The notes under the pieces: generated by a model
What the model was told of the DNA's origin: nothing
Databases searched by the model: none
The model's input: the letters and a program-made list of their open reading frames with translations, nothing else
Shown: piece by piece, positions 8,330-16,046 of the stretch
How positions within the stretch are numbered: position 1 is the first letter of the stretch
How the letters are laid out: each line of letters starts with the position of its first letter
Source of the DNA: DASQPR01 sp963836775
GTDB lineage: Bacteria > Actinomycetota > Actinomycetes > Mycobacteriales > Micromonosporaceae
Direction: 5' to 3'
NCBI GenBank assembly: GCA_963836775.1
Contig: CAWIKR010000002.1
Location: 1,798,001 to 1,862,000, forward strand
DNA length: 64,000 bases
Translations under genes and position numbers: made by a program

Positions 8330-8355
8330 GGATTCGATTCTCGTCACCCGCTCCA
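8330..8355 (+). repeat. Third copy of the tRNA-Gly 3' end (T arm to CCA)
   Basis: 24 of 26 bases match the T arm and acceptor 3' strand of the tRNA at 4408. The mutations fall in the T stem, as expected of a relic. About 60 bp downstream, GCTAACGATCTTGT (8413-8426) also recurs from copies 1 and 2. It has the look of an attR-like site. Confidence 0.75.
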
Positions 8356-8404
8356 CCACAAAGGCCCAGCTCTGAGACTTGCCGGAGCCGGGCCCTTGTG
8401 GTGG
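8353..8404. terminator. Long stem-loop overlapping the tRNA fragment end
   Basis: CCACCACAAAGGCCC (8353-8367) pairs with 8390-8404 with one mismatch. A hairpin directly after a tRNA 3' end is the usual tRNA terminator position, so this may be the original terminator of the tRNA-Gly locus, displaced by the material now between 4482 and 8330. Confidence 0.6.
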
Positions 8405-8568
8405 AAGCTTGCCGCTAACGATCTTGTCGGCGATGGCCGCCAAGATCACCGATCCGACCGGGTCCGCCGACGATGAGGCGATGCGGTCGTCGGCACGGCG
8501 AGCGGAAGTTGCTTCTGGGCACTGGCCCTCCTGCCAGCCGTTCGCCGGCCACGCCAGCTCACTTTGAA

Positions 8569-9786
8569 TCAGGCGACTGGGTCAGTGACGGCAAGTCGAT
8601 GAGGTTCGTGGGCCGGACTCGAACGCCGAAGCGCGGCAGCGGATCCAACCAACATCACCGCGCCGACCGCGAATACGGTTCCTGGCCACCAGGTGTGAAT
8701 GGTGATCGCGAACAGACCTGTGGCCGCCGTCGGCACGACAGTTCCTGTCAGCGCGCCGATACCGCCGAGCGCGCCCTGCACGGTGCCTTGTTCGTTCGCG
8801 TCGGTCGCATTGGCGATCAACGTGGAGAGCGCCGCCGCACTCAGCCCGGCGATCACGCCGGTCACGATCAGCGGGTACGCATAGATCCCCGACGGCAGGA
8901 ACGCATACCCGGCGAAGGTGCACGCATCTAGGCAGGTGGCCCACAGCGCCACTCGGCGCGCTCCGAAACGCTCGATGACAGGTCCCGTCATTTTCGCACC
9001 AACGACTCCCGAGAGCGCCGCACTGACAGCCATCGTGACTCCGATGTGCGTGGTCGACCAACCGAACCGGGTCATCATGAAGAACACCCACGTCTCCTGG
9101 TCGATGATGCGTGAAATGTCCCGGCACATCCTGGCCAATGCCAGCTCGCCGAGGATCGGGCGCCGGAGCACCGCCGTTACCGAGCTGAACGGGTTGGCGA
9201 CCCGCCAGGAGAGCGAAGTTCGCCGGTCACCGGGACGGGACTCGGGCAGGATGAGCCAGCCGTAGGCGGCGTTGACCAATGCGAGTCCACCGGCAACCAG
9301 ATAGGGCAACCGCACGTCGACCGCGCCGAGCGGGCCGCCGATCGCTGGTCCGGCGATGAATCCGATGGCCATGGAAGCGCCGACCAGCCCGAACGCGCGG
9401 GCGCGCTGGTGCGGCGTGGAGATATCCGAGATGTAGGCGTTCACGGCAAGCTGGTTGCCCGCGAACAAACCGGCCAGCGCGTGCGCGACGAGTAGCTGCC
9501 AGGCCTGCGACGCAATCGAGTGAGTCAGGAAGTCGATTCCGAGCAGCAACGCCGATCCGACCAGCACGGGCCGGCGTCCGTAGCGATCCGCGGCGCGGCC
9601 GAGCAAGGAAGCAGACAGGAATTGCAGGACGCCGTAGCTGGATTGAATGAGTCCGGACCACACTGCAGCGGAACTCGCGTGCCCGGTGAGGTTAGTCAGC
9701 AGCGCCGGTGCGATCGGCACGATCAGACCGAGTCCGAGCATGTCCAGGAAGACCGTCGCCAGAAGGAAGGCAAGCGGTCGTTTCAT
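8569..9786 (-). CDS. MFS drug efflux transporter, TetA-like (DHA1)
   Basis: 405 aa, 12 predicted membrane segments. The N-terminus has FLDMLGLGLIVPIAPALL and the motif A loop GRAADRYGRRPVLVGSALL, both characteristic of the tetracycline-resistance/DHA1 drug-proton antiporters. Substrate unknown. GGAGG is 2 nt from the first of two tandem ATG codons and 5 nt from the second, so the second (9786) is the better start. A 23-bp palindrome overlaps the leader. No regulator gene adjoins it. Confidence 0.88.
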   Translation of the reverse strand: MKRPLAFLLATVFLDMLGLGLIVPIAPALLTNLTGHASSAAVWSGLIQSSYGVLQFLSASLLGRAADRYGRRPVLVGSALLLGIDFLTHSIASQAWQLLVAHALAGLFAGNQLAVNAYISDISTPHQRARAFGLVGASMAIGFIAGPAIGGPLGAVDVRLPYLVAGGLALVNAAYGWLILPESRPGDRRTSLSWRVANPFSSVTAVLRRPILGELALARMCRDISRIIDQETWVFFMMTRFGWSTTHIGVTMAVSAALSGVVGAKMTGPVIERFGARRVALWATCLDACTFAGYAFLPSGIYAYPLIVTGVIAGLSAAALSTLIANATDANEQGTVQGALGGIGALTGTVVPTAATGLFAITIHTWWPGTVFAVGAVMLVGSAAALRRSSPAHEPHRLAVTDPVA

Positions 9787-9795
9787 CATGACCTC

Positions 9796-9818
9796 CGAGG
9801 GGGTGATATCCCCCCTCG
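9796..9818. promoter_or_regulatory. GC-rich palindrome just upstream of the MFS start
   Basis: CGAGGGGG-TGATAT-CCCCCCTCG almost abuts the Shine-Dalgarno sequence of the transporter. It could be an operator or an mRNA hairpin that hides the ribosome-binding site. Confidence 0.5.
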
Positions 9819-9907
9819 CAGGTACGGAGGGTCAGATTATCGGTGCCGTCAAGTCAATTTCCGATACGAGGACTTACGACGTGGCTGCGGCTCAGAGACC
9901 ATGCGAA

Positions 9908-9941
9908 GGCCCGGCTCAAGACCTTCATCCCAAGCCGGGCC
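9908..9941. terminator. Stem-loop after the HesB-like gene
   Basis: GGCCCGGCT (9908-9916) pairs with AGCCGGGCC (9933-9941). It lies 18 bp past the stop of the minus-strand gene at 9959. Confidence 0.65.
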
Positions 9942-9958
9942 GATTGACGATTTTGCCG

Positions 9959-10249
9959 CTACTGCAGGCTGTCTTCCACGCTGAATCGCACCACGCCGTT
10001 GGTGTCTGACGACGCGTCGAGCGTCTTGTCCGATAGTGCAGTGGAAACCTCTGGCTCCACGAACAACCTTGCCCCGCTTGACTCGATGACGTCATCGTTG
10101 ACATCCGGCTGCGGCGTGACGTGAAGCATCAACTGGTTCGCAGGGCTCGTGTGGTCGGCCGAAATGCGCAACCCCGCGCCTGCCGGAACCTCGGGCTGCG
10201 AGACCAGGCTGCGGATCGCAGCCGCGGCGTACTCGGTCATTGCAAGCAT
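9959..10249 (-). CDS. HesB/IscA-like protein lacking cysteines
   Basis: 96 aa. The N-terminus (MLAMTEYAAAAIRSLVSQ, then AGLRISAD) and overall length follow the HesB/IscA fold seen in short actinobacterial proteins usually annotated as Fe-S assembly proteins. The A-type carrier cysteines (one mid-protein and a C-terminal CGCG) are absent; there is no cysteine at all. It therefore cannot bind a cluster in the usual way and is best called a HesB-fold protein of unknown function. ATG 10249 has GAGGA upstream, which is preferable to an in-frame TTG at 10258. Confidence 0.75.
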   Translation of the reverse strand: MLAMTEYAAAAIRSLVSQPEVPAGAGLRISADHTSPANQLMLHVTPQPDVNDDVIESSGARLFVEPEVSTALSDKTLDASSDTNGVVRFSVEDSLQ

Positions 10250-10505
10250 GATGATCAATCCTCAATCTCGACGATGCGACCCGGAAGGGCCACCGTTCGA
10301 CGGGCGGACGCAGCGGCAATCGCTGCATAACTCACGGATCGCGATAGTTGCCCAATCCCGTCCTGGCCGAACGTTTCACCGCTGGTGGCGAGCGGTCAAC
10401 CCGAGATCGGATTGCGGTCGCCGAAGGAGTGACATCCGAGGGGTCGAGGTTTGCTCCGCTGACCCGATGGGTAAACGCACGTGCCGTAAGGTGTGTCCGG
10501 TGACC

Positions 10506-11090
10506 ATGATCATCGGCAGTCGCCCGTTCACCGTCGCTGATCTCGGCGCGTGGCAGCAGCCGGACTCGGAGGTCCTGGTCGGCACGGCCGGGCCTCAAAC
10601 CGATCTATTCGTCGATCCGAAGACCGGGTCCGCCACGCTGAACGCACCGCGCCTGCTGTCTCCGCCACCGCCCGGCGATTTCCAGTTCTCGGCGCGGGTC
10701 GAGGTCGAATTCCGCGGCACTTACGACGCCGGCGTCCTGCTCCTCTGGGCGGCCCCTGAGTCGTGGGCCAAGCTGTGCTTCGAATTCTCGCCCCAGGGAC
10801 AACCGATGGTCGTCTCGGTGGTCACCCACGGTCGCTCCGATGACGCAAACGCCTTCACCGTCGATAGCAGGACGGTGTGGCTCCGGATCAGCCGGATCGA
10901 TGAAGCGTACGCATTCCATGCCTCCACCGACGGACAGTGGTGGCACCTGATCCGGCACTTCACGCTCGGCGCCCGGCCGACCGAAGTCGGCTTCGAAGTG
11001 CAGTCTCCGTTGGGCGACGGATGCCGGGTCACCTACACCGAAATCTCTTTCACCGACGGCGCCCTGCAGGATCTGCGCGACGGCCGTTGA
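10506..11090 (+). CDS. DUF1349 (concanavalin-like beta-sandwich) protein
   Basis: About 194 aa. The body matches the DUF1349 family, a concanavalin-like beta-sandwich: DFQFSARVEVEF, DAGVLLLWAAPESWAKLCFEF, VWLRISRIDEAYAFHASTDG, QWWHLIRHF and VGFEVQSPLGDGCRV. No signal peptide, so cytoplasmic. The family's ligand is not established; a carbohydrate is often assumed. The start is uncertain among ATG 10506, GTG 10500 and an upstream in-frame ATG near 10467. Stands alone, convergent with the helix-turn-helix gene at 11141. Confidence 0.82.
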   Translation: MIIGSRPFTVADLGAWQQPDSEVLVGTAGPQTDLFVDPKTGSATLNAPRLLSPPPPGDFQFSARVEVEFRGTYDAGVLLLWAAPESWAKLCFEFSPQGQPMVVSVVTHGRSDDANAFTVDSRTVWLRISRIDEAYAFHASTDGQWWHLIRHFTLGARPTEVGFEVQSPLGDGCRVTYTEISFTDGALQDLRDGR

Positions 11091-11140
11091 CACCCGGTGC
11101 TGCGGGGACCACACCGGCCGGCATAGCCCCCGCACGGCAG

Positions 11141-11521
11141 TCACTTCGGCGGTGCGATGGCCGCGAGCAGCTTCGCGAACGCACTCTGAGCAGAGGCCGA
11201 GATATACGGCCCGATCGCGACCAAGCTGGCGATGACGGCCGAGACCTCGCTCGGACTGAATGAGATCGTCGCCACCCCCTTGGGGATGTCGAGCCGGTAT
11301 CCGCCGCCCCTGCCGCGCTTCCGGAGCACGGGTACGCCGGCCTCGGCGAGCCGTCCCAGATCACGCTCGACGGTGCGAACCGTGGTTCCCGCGCGTTCGG
11401 CGAGTTGGGTGCCTCGCACATACCGCGGTGAACAGGCACGGAGCTCCTCGATGAGCGCGTGTTGCCGTTCGACCAACGGCTTTGCAAAGTGGAACTGCGG
11501 ATTCGGCTTTGCCTCCGGCAT
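11141..11521 (-). CDS. HTH_11 (DeoR/YafY-type) transcriptional regulator, short
   Basis: 126 aa. After a short lead there is a winged helix-turn-helix at about residues 18-75: HALIEELRACSPRYVRGTQL, then AERAGTTVRTVERDLGRL and a glycine-rich wing RKRGRGGGYRL. The rest is only about 45 residues (FSPSEVSAVIASLVAIGP), the start of a WYL-type region but far shorter than the usual 230-residue effector part. It is divergent from the MFS gene at 11678, with two 20-bp direct repeats between them, so it probably regulates that exporter. Confidence 0.8.
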   Translation of the reverse strand: MPEAKPNPQFHFAKPLVERQHALIEELRACSPRYVRGTQLAERAGTTVRTVERDLGRLAEAGVPVLRKRGRGGGYRLDIPKGVATISFSPSEVSAVIASLVAIGPYISASAQSAFAKLLAAIAPPK

Positions 11522-11536
11522 GGGTGGCCCCCATTA

Positions 11537-11579
11537 CTCATGCGATAAACCGACGCGAACTCGTGCGATAAACCGACGC
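11537..11579. promoter_or_regulatory. Two 20-bp direct repeats (23-bp period), probable operator
   Basis: CTCATGCGATAAACCGACGC (11537-11556) recurs at 11560-11579 with one change. The period is close to two helical turns. They lie 16 bp upstream of the regulator start and 99 bp upstream of the MFS gene, as expected for the operator of this divergon. Confidence 0.6.
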
Positions 11580-11677
11580 AGCGCCGTCGGTCACTCGATC
11601 CTACGGTCGGCATATGGCCATGAACCGCTTGCCGACGACGGTCGGCTCCTCCGATTCCCTGACCTCTGGAGCCGACC

Positions 11678-13006
11678 GTGACCGACCAGTTGACCATGCC
11701 CGCGGCCGACATCCCGCAACGACAACCCCGCATCAATGACTTCAACCGTCTGTGGCTTGGCCAGAGCATTTCGGCATTCGGCAGTCAGATAACGGCGTTG
11801 GCGCTGCCGCTGACCGCCGTCATCTACCTCGACGCCTCATCGATCCAAGTCGGCCTTCTCGCCACCGTCCGGGAGCTGGCGTTCGTCGGACTGATGCTGT
11901 TCTTCGGTGTCGTCGTCGACCGGTGCCGCCGGCGACCTCTGATGATCGTCTCCGATCTGGGCCGCGCCATCGTCACTGTCGCGGTCCCGGTGATCGCCTG
12001 GCTCGGCACTCTTCGAATGACTTATTTGTACGTTGCGGCGTTCCTCTTGGGGGCGCTCGCCGTCGTGTTCAGCCTCGCCTACCGTGCCTACCTTCCGACC
12101 CTTGTCGACGCCGAGGAGCTGCTGGCGCGGAACAGCCGACTGCAGGCCACCGAGTCGCTCTCCGATGTGGCCGGGCCGAGTCTGGCCGGGCTGCTTATCC
12201 AGCTGATGCGAGCACCGTTCGCTCTGGTCGTGGACGCGTTCTCATTTCTGATCTCCGCGCTGTCGATCGCGACCATCCGCACGCCAGAGGCGCCGCTGAC
12301 GGCGCCCGCAAGCGTCGACTCCGACAGACCGCAGCCGGACGGCCTCGCCCAGCGCGTGTTCGCCGAGATCTGGTCCGGGCTGACTTTCACGTTCCGGCAC
12401 CCGGTGCTGCGCATCCTTGCGGTCGCGTCGGCGATCTTCAATGTCTTCGCCACCATGATGCTGACCATCTTCGTGATCTATGCGATCCGCACTGCCCACC
12501 TGTCGCCGGGCGGCATCGGGCTGATCTTCACCGGATTCGGCGTCGGCGGCGTCGTAGCGGCAGCGTCGCTGAGCCGGACCATGAAGCTCGGCGTCGGGCG
12601 CCTGCTGACCGCCGGCTATGTCATCGGTGCGGGCGCGATCGCCGTCTTGCCGTTCATCGGCGGATCGGCCGGCCCACGGACGGCCATTCTAGCCGCGGTC
12701 TTCGTCATCGCAGGCTGCGCGATCGTGTCGGCGAACATCGTCGAGATGACGATCCGCCAGGCGGTCACGCCGCACGAGCTTCAAGGCCGCACGGCTGCCG
12801 GATTCGGTTTCCTGATCGGTGCCCTCACGCCGTTGGCGGCGTTGGTGGCCGGCCTCCTTGGTGACCAGATCGGCCCGCGTAGCACGTTGATCGTTGCTGC
12901 GGTTGGCGTTCCGATGTCGGTGCCATGGATCCTGCTGTCGCGCGTCCCTCGGATCAGATCGTTAGACGGTCTGAGCGAGACCGGGCGTCAGGAGCGCCAA
13001 GCGTAG
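11678..13006 (+). CDS. MFS exporter, MFS_3/EntS-like
   Basis: 442 aa, GTG start after GGAG. The N-terminal FNRLWLGQSISAFGSQITAL and the loop FFGVVVDRCRRRPLMIVSDLGRA are typical of the MFS_3 group that includes EntS and macrolide-efflux proteins. 12 hydrophobic segments; substrate unknown. The last 19 bp overlap the convergent DinB gene. Probably under the divergent helix-turn-helix regulator. Confidence 0.9.
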   Translation: MTDQLTMPAADIPQRQPRINDFNRLWLGQSISAFGSQITALALPLTAVIYLDASSIQVGLLATVRELAFVGLMLFFGVVVDRCRRRPLMIVSDLGRAIVTVAVPVIAWLGTLRMTYLYVAAFLLGALAVVFSLAYRAYLPTLVDAEELLARNSRLQATESLSDVAGPSLAGLLIQLMRAPFALVVDAFSFLISALSIATIRTPEAPLTAPASVDSDRPQPDGLAQRVFAEIWSGLTFTFRHPVLRILAVASAIFNVFATMMLTIFVIYAIRTAHLSPGGIGLIFTGFGVGGVVAAASLSRTMKLGVGRLLTAGYVIGAGAIAVLPFIGGSAGPRTAILAAVFVIAGCAIVSANIVEMTIRQAVTPHELQGRTAAGFGFLIGALTPLAALVAGLLGDQIGPRSTLIVAAVGVPMSVPWILLSRVPRIRSLDGLSETGRQERQA

Positions 13007-13557
13007 AGATCGCGAAGGAACGCGATCTCGGCGGTGTGGTGGATGATCTCGCGGTTCATCCACCACAGGATGTCTTGCAGTGGAAGATCCGGGTCGAGGC
13101 CATCTGGGTAGGACCCGCGGCCGACCACCGCGTATTCATCGGGCTTCAAGTCGTCGAACACCGAGCGCCAGCGTGCCGAGGCGGCCTTGAACTGCGCGAT
13201 CGCTCCGGCCGCCGTCGGCTCGCAGACGATGTCATCGACCTGCAGCCGATGGTCGCCATTGGTCCAGTCCGCCCGCCGGAAGCACATCTCACTGAGGTGC
13301 CACATCAACCATGCAATCGTGCGCATCGGTGCCGGCTGCGGATCGCGCGGCTCGAACTCGATCACCCAGTCACCGCCACCCATCGATCGGCTGGTCCGCT
13401 GCTCTCCGCGGGGACGGAGACTCCACGCACCGAGCGCCGGCTCCCACAGATATTCCTCGTCGGTCAGGCCGTCGAGCCGAGCCCAGAAGAACTCCTGGCT
13501 GGTGTCGAGCTGCGCGGCGAGCAGGGCAATCTCGGTCGGGCGGTCGGTCTCCGTCAT
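12988..13557 (-). CDS. DinB-superfamily protein
   Basis: 189 aa, four-helix-bundle DinB/DUF664 type: LDTSQEFFWARLDGLTDEEYLWEPALGAWSLR, then TIAWLMWHLSEMCFRRADW and LWWMNREIIHHTAEIAFLRDLY. The histidines in WHL and EIIHHTAE match the metal-binding positions of the superfamily, which includes mycothiol-dependent transferases. Function otherwise unknown. Confidence 0.88.
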   Translation of the reverse strand: MTETDRPTEIALLAAQLDTSQEFFWARLDGLTDEEYLWEPALGAWSLRPRGEQRTSRSMGGGDWVIEFEPRDPQPAPMRTIAWLMWHLSEMCFRRADWTNGDHRLQVDDIVCEPTAAGAIAQFKAASARWRSVFDDLKPDEYAVVGRGSYPDGLDPDLPLQDILWWMNREIIHHTAEIAFLRDLYAWRS

Positions 13558-13653
13558 GCCATGAAGCTACGCAACCGGTACGACATTTCCGGTTGCACCG
13601 CAATCGATTCGCGCCGGCCGACACAACCGCGACAACTCGCGTATACATGGGCC

Positions 13654-14046
13654 ATGGGACGACCTGTCGTGCATTTCGAGATCATCGGCACCGACCCGGC
13701 CGCGCTCCGGCGCTATTACGGAGATCTGTTCGGCTGGGAGTTCGATACCTCCGGTCTGGTGTCCGAGGAAGTCTCTGAGCCGGACGACTACGGGTTCGTC
13801 GAGGGCCACGCCACCGACGGTGGCACCGGAATTCCGGGCGGCATCGGTGGCGGTCCGGGCTATCCGGCCAGGGCGCTGTTCTATGTCAGCGTTCCGGATG
13901 TCGAAGAAGCCTTGCAGCAAGCCGAGCGACTCGGCGGTGCTCGGACACTGGGCCCGGCGCAGGCCCCGAGTGGCCTGGTGATCGGCCAGTTCACCGACCC
14001 GGATGGCAATCTGGTCGGCGTCGCCGCCCTCCCGCAGCAAGGTTGA
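13654..14046 (+). CDS. VOC-family (glyoxalase/bleomycin-resistance fold) protein
   Basis: 130 aa, a single VOC domain: VVHFEIIGTDPAALRRYYGDLFGWEF, GIPGGIGGGPGYPARALFYV and FTDPDGNLVGVAALP. The first His and the Asp-rich last strand fit the fold's metal site, though the catalytic Glu of glyoxalase I is not evident. Substrate unknown. A longer in-frame extension upstream overlaps the DinB gene and is not supported. Confidence 0.88.
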   Translation: MGRPVVHFEIIGTDPAALRRYYGDLFGWEFDTSGLVSEEVSEPDDYGFVEGHATDGGTGIPGGIGGGPGYPARALFYVSVPDVEEALQQAERLGGARTLGPAQAPSGLVIGQFTDPDGNLVGVAALPQQG

Positions 14047-14099
14047 GAGCCGGGCGAATCCCGCTTGCCGGCATCTCGCGCCGCGACAACGATCGAGCG

Positions 14100-14432
14100 G
14101 TGACGACCGAAACCCGGCGCCGACGCGACGACGACCTCGAGGAGTGCGTGGCAACTCTTGAGTCGACCGAACTCGCTCGCCTCTTCGTCGTGCCCGAGGC
14201 TCCCGGTCAGGGCATCGCCGGCGACCTGCTCACGATGGCGTACGCATGGGCCGACGCCCACGCCGTCGACCTGACCCTCGAGGTCAACACCGACCTGGCG
14301 GCCGCTATCCGGCGCTATGAGCAGGACGGCTGGGAGCAGATCGACGAGACGGTCGCCGACTGGACCGGGCCGCATGACGAGACGGTCATCCTCCGGCCCT
14401 ACACCCGGATCGCCGCAGACCACCGCCGGTAG
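14100..14432 (+). pseudogene. GNAT acetyltransferase with internal deletion
   Basis: About 110 aa. It starts like a GNAT protein (TRRRRDDDLEECVATL) and then jumps to the acetyl-CoA-binding part LARLFVVPEAPGQGIAGDLLTMAYAWA and RRYEQDGWEQID. Strands beta2 to beta3 and the intervening helices, about 40-50 residues, are missing without a frameshift. It retains an R/Q-x-x-G-x-G/A-like loop (EAPGQGIAG), but the fold is probably compromised, so this is a likely decayed gene. Starts 53 bp after the VOC gene. Confidence 0.6.
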
Positions 14433-14571
14433 GTCCGGCACGACGCCCCCGCACGACGGCGCGAATGACGCCACGGCGACGTCACGCCCGATTGCCGGCT
14501 GCTCCCGGGCCGGGATCTAACACCCAAATCGCCGCACTGTGACGCGCGCGAGAAAAGAATTTGAGGAACTT

Positions 14572-14710
14572 TGACGTCGCTTGACGTCAGCTTCCACCTG
14601 CGGATTTGCGCTCCGCGATGACTGCCGCGACGACTCGAGGGATGGACATGACGTCATCATGGCTTGACTGCCGCCATCAATGACGTCATGATGGTGTCAC
14701 AAGGACGTCA
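14572..14710. promoter_or_regulatory. Array of TGACGTCA palindromes upstream of a small gene
   Basis: Sites: TGACGTCG 14572-14579, TGACGTCA 14582-14589, ATGACGTCAT centred at 14652 and again at 14684, and GGACGTCA 14703-14710. Centre spacings of 10, 67, 32 and 22 bp are mostly whole helical turns. The last site is 15 bp from the start codon of the 51-aa gene. A further CGACGTCA lies at 14477. A repressor or activator binding cooperatively is the simplest reading; no regulator gene is adjacent. Confidence 0.65.
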
Positions 14711-14725
14711 ATATCGGAGGTAGTC

Positions 14726-14881
14726 ATGAAGGCTCGCACCGCTCACCTGTTCGGCCGCAACAGCAAGTCCCGTCACGGCCAGGTCGAGACCTACGAACCG
14801 CTGCACACACAGACCCGCTCCGCTCGCCACATCTCGATGAGCGTGCGGGCGACTCAGGACCGCAACCAGCTCGGCTGGTAA
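14726..14881 (+). CDS. Small basic protein, 51 aa, unknown function
   Basis: Begins MKARTAHLFGRNSKSRHG and ends RATQDRNQLGW. A textbook GGAGG lies 5 nt before the ATG, and a rho-independent-type hairpin (14931-14959) follows the stop. It is hydrophilic and rich in Arg, His, Gln and Thr, with no cysteine and no membrane segment. No family recognised. The dense palindromic promoter suggests a tightly controlled, perhaps stress-linked, product. Confidence 0.7.
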   Translation: MKARTAHLFGRNSKSRHGQVETYEPLHTQTRSARHISMSVRATQDRNQLGW

Positions 14882-14930
14882 CCCGGCATGGGCCGGCTTC
14901 GGCTGCGTAGTCGCAGATCGCCAAGAGACC

Positions 14931-14959
14931 GGCCGCGGACATCGAGGATGTCCGTGGCC
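14931..14959. terminator. Hairpin between the 51-aa gene and the MOSC gene
   Basis: GGCCGCGGACATC and its near-complement GATGTCCGTGGCC flank a GAG loop. It is placed to end both convergent transcripts. Confidence 0.7.
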
Positions 14960-14967
14960 CGTCTGCG

Positions 14968-15522
14968 TCAGACCCGGTCGAGCGGGGTGTGCGGCTCGGG
15001 CGGGAGTTCGACCTCGATCAGGTCACCAGGCCGGATCGGGCCGCCGGCGTCGACCACGGCCATGATCCCGCCTCGGCGGACGATCGCGCCGCGGTCGTCG
15101 CGCCAGGCGATCTCCTTGAGCAGGCCGGGCCTAAAGCCCTCAATCTGCATGCATGGGTTGCGCAGCCCGGTGATCCGGACGACGGCAGCCGGGCCGATCC
15201 GCAGGATCGTGCCGGTCGGCAGGGCGTGCAGGTCAAGGCCGCGGGTGGTGACATTCTCACCGAGCTGGCCGGCGCTCACATCGAATCCCTGAGTGCGTAG
15301 ATCGTCGTGCAGCTCTGAATGCATCAGATGAACCTGGCGGAGATTCGGCTGGGTCGGATCCACTGCCACCCGCGATCGATGCTGCACCGTCACGCCGGCG
15401 TGGGCGTCACCTTCGACACCCAGCCCGGCGATCAAATTGATCTCAGACGCGGACGGCTTGCTGAATCGGTGTTCACGCTCGCGGCTCACCGCGACCACGA
15501 CCGGACGCTCGTCTACGCTCAC
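14968..15522 (-). CDS. MOSC-domain protein
   Basis: 184 aa. MOSC features: GLGVEGDAHAG near residues 33-43, QVHLMHSEL, GQLGENVTTRGLDL, LPTGTILRIG, and the conserved Cys in LRNPCMQIEGFRPGL. MOSC domains carry sulfur or bind molybdenum cofactor in Moco sulfurases and YiiM/mARC-type reductases. As a stand-alone short protein the substrate is undefined. Confidence 0.9.
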   Translation of the reverse strand: MSVDERPVVVAVSREREHRFSKPSASEINLIAGLGVEGDAHAGVTVQHRSRVAVDPTQPNLRQVHLMHSELHDDLRTQGFDVSAGQLGENVTTRGLDLHALPTGTILRIGPAAVVRITGLRNPCMQIEGFRPGLLKEIAWRDDRGAIVRRGGIMAVVDAGGPIRPGDLIEVELPPEPHTPLDRV

Positions 15523-15629
15523 GGACCCACCCTGCCACGCCGCCGCAACCGCTCAGCCGCCCGCTCCGGCGAGGACCATCCGCAACGCCGGTGGCGCCGC
15601 ACGCTGCGACCACGGCACGCCGCGAGTGA

Positions 15630-16007
15630 TCAGGCAATAGCCTCGGTGAACGGCGCGCGCCACTCCGGCGGCGTCTCGGACCCGGGCGTCACCCAGTATT
15701 CGCGAGCGCGCACGACTTGACCGTCGCGCACGGTCCAGAACGACGCCGCGGAGAACATGCCCAAGTCCACGTGCGGAACGTTGACCTCACTGACCACCTC
15801 GTCGCCCTGGGCCACGACCCGAACCACCTCGATGGTCCAGCCCTCGGGGTATTCCCGCTGCACCGCCACGAAGTTGTCGCGCCCAACGATCCGCTCCGCC
15901 GTCACCGGCCACTCGACCACGGCATCCTCGGCGATCAGCTCACCGACACCGACCCAGTCGCGGGCTTGGATGCGGTTCCACAGCGCTTCAATCACGCGTA
16001 CCGACAT
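15630..16007 (-). CDS. SnoaL/NTF2-like protein
   Basis: About 125 aa (135 from an alternative TTG at 16037). A cone-shaped alpha+beta fold of the SnoaL/ketosteroid-isomerase type: VIEALWNRIQARDWVGVGELI, DAVVEWPVTAERIVGRDNFVAV, VNVPHVDLGMFSAASFWTVRDG and AREYWV. Acts on an unknown small molecule. It follows the LysE-type exporter gene on the same strand and may be co-transcribed. Confidence 0.82.
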   Translation of the reverse strand: MSVRVIEALWNRIQARDWVGVGELIAEDAVVEWPVTAERIVGRDNFVAVQREYPEGWTIEVVRVVAQGDEVVSEVNVPHVDLGMFSAASFWTVRDGQVVRAREYWVTPGSETPPEWRAPFTEAIA

Positions 16008-16046
16008 GCTCTGGATTGAAACATCGGCCCCCGACAAGAACGCGGG

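Noticed and set aside
4408..8426. Active integrative element with integrase
   Set aside because: No integrase, excisionase or replication gene is present between the repeats, so only scars can be claimed.
12925..13653. N-terminal extension of the VOC protein
   Set aside because: It overlaps the DinB gene on the other strand; the VOC domain begins right after ATG 13654.
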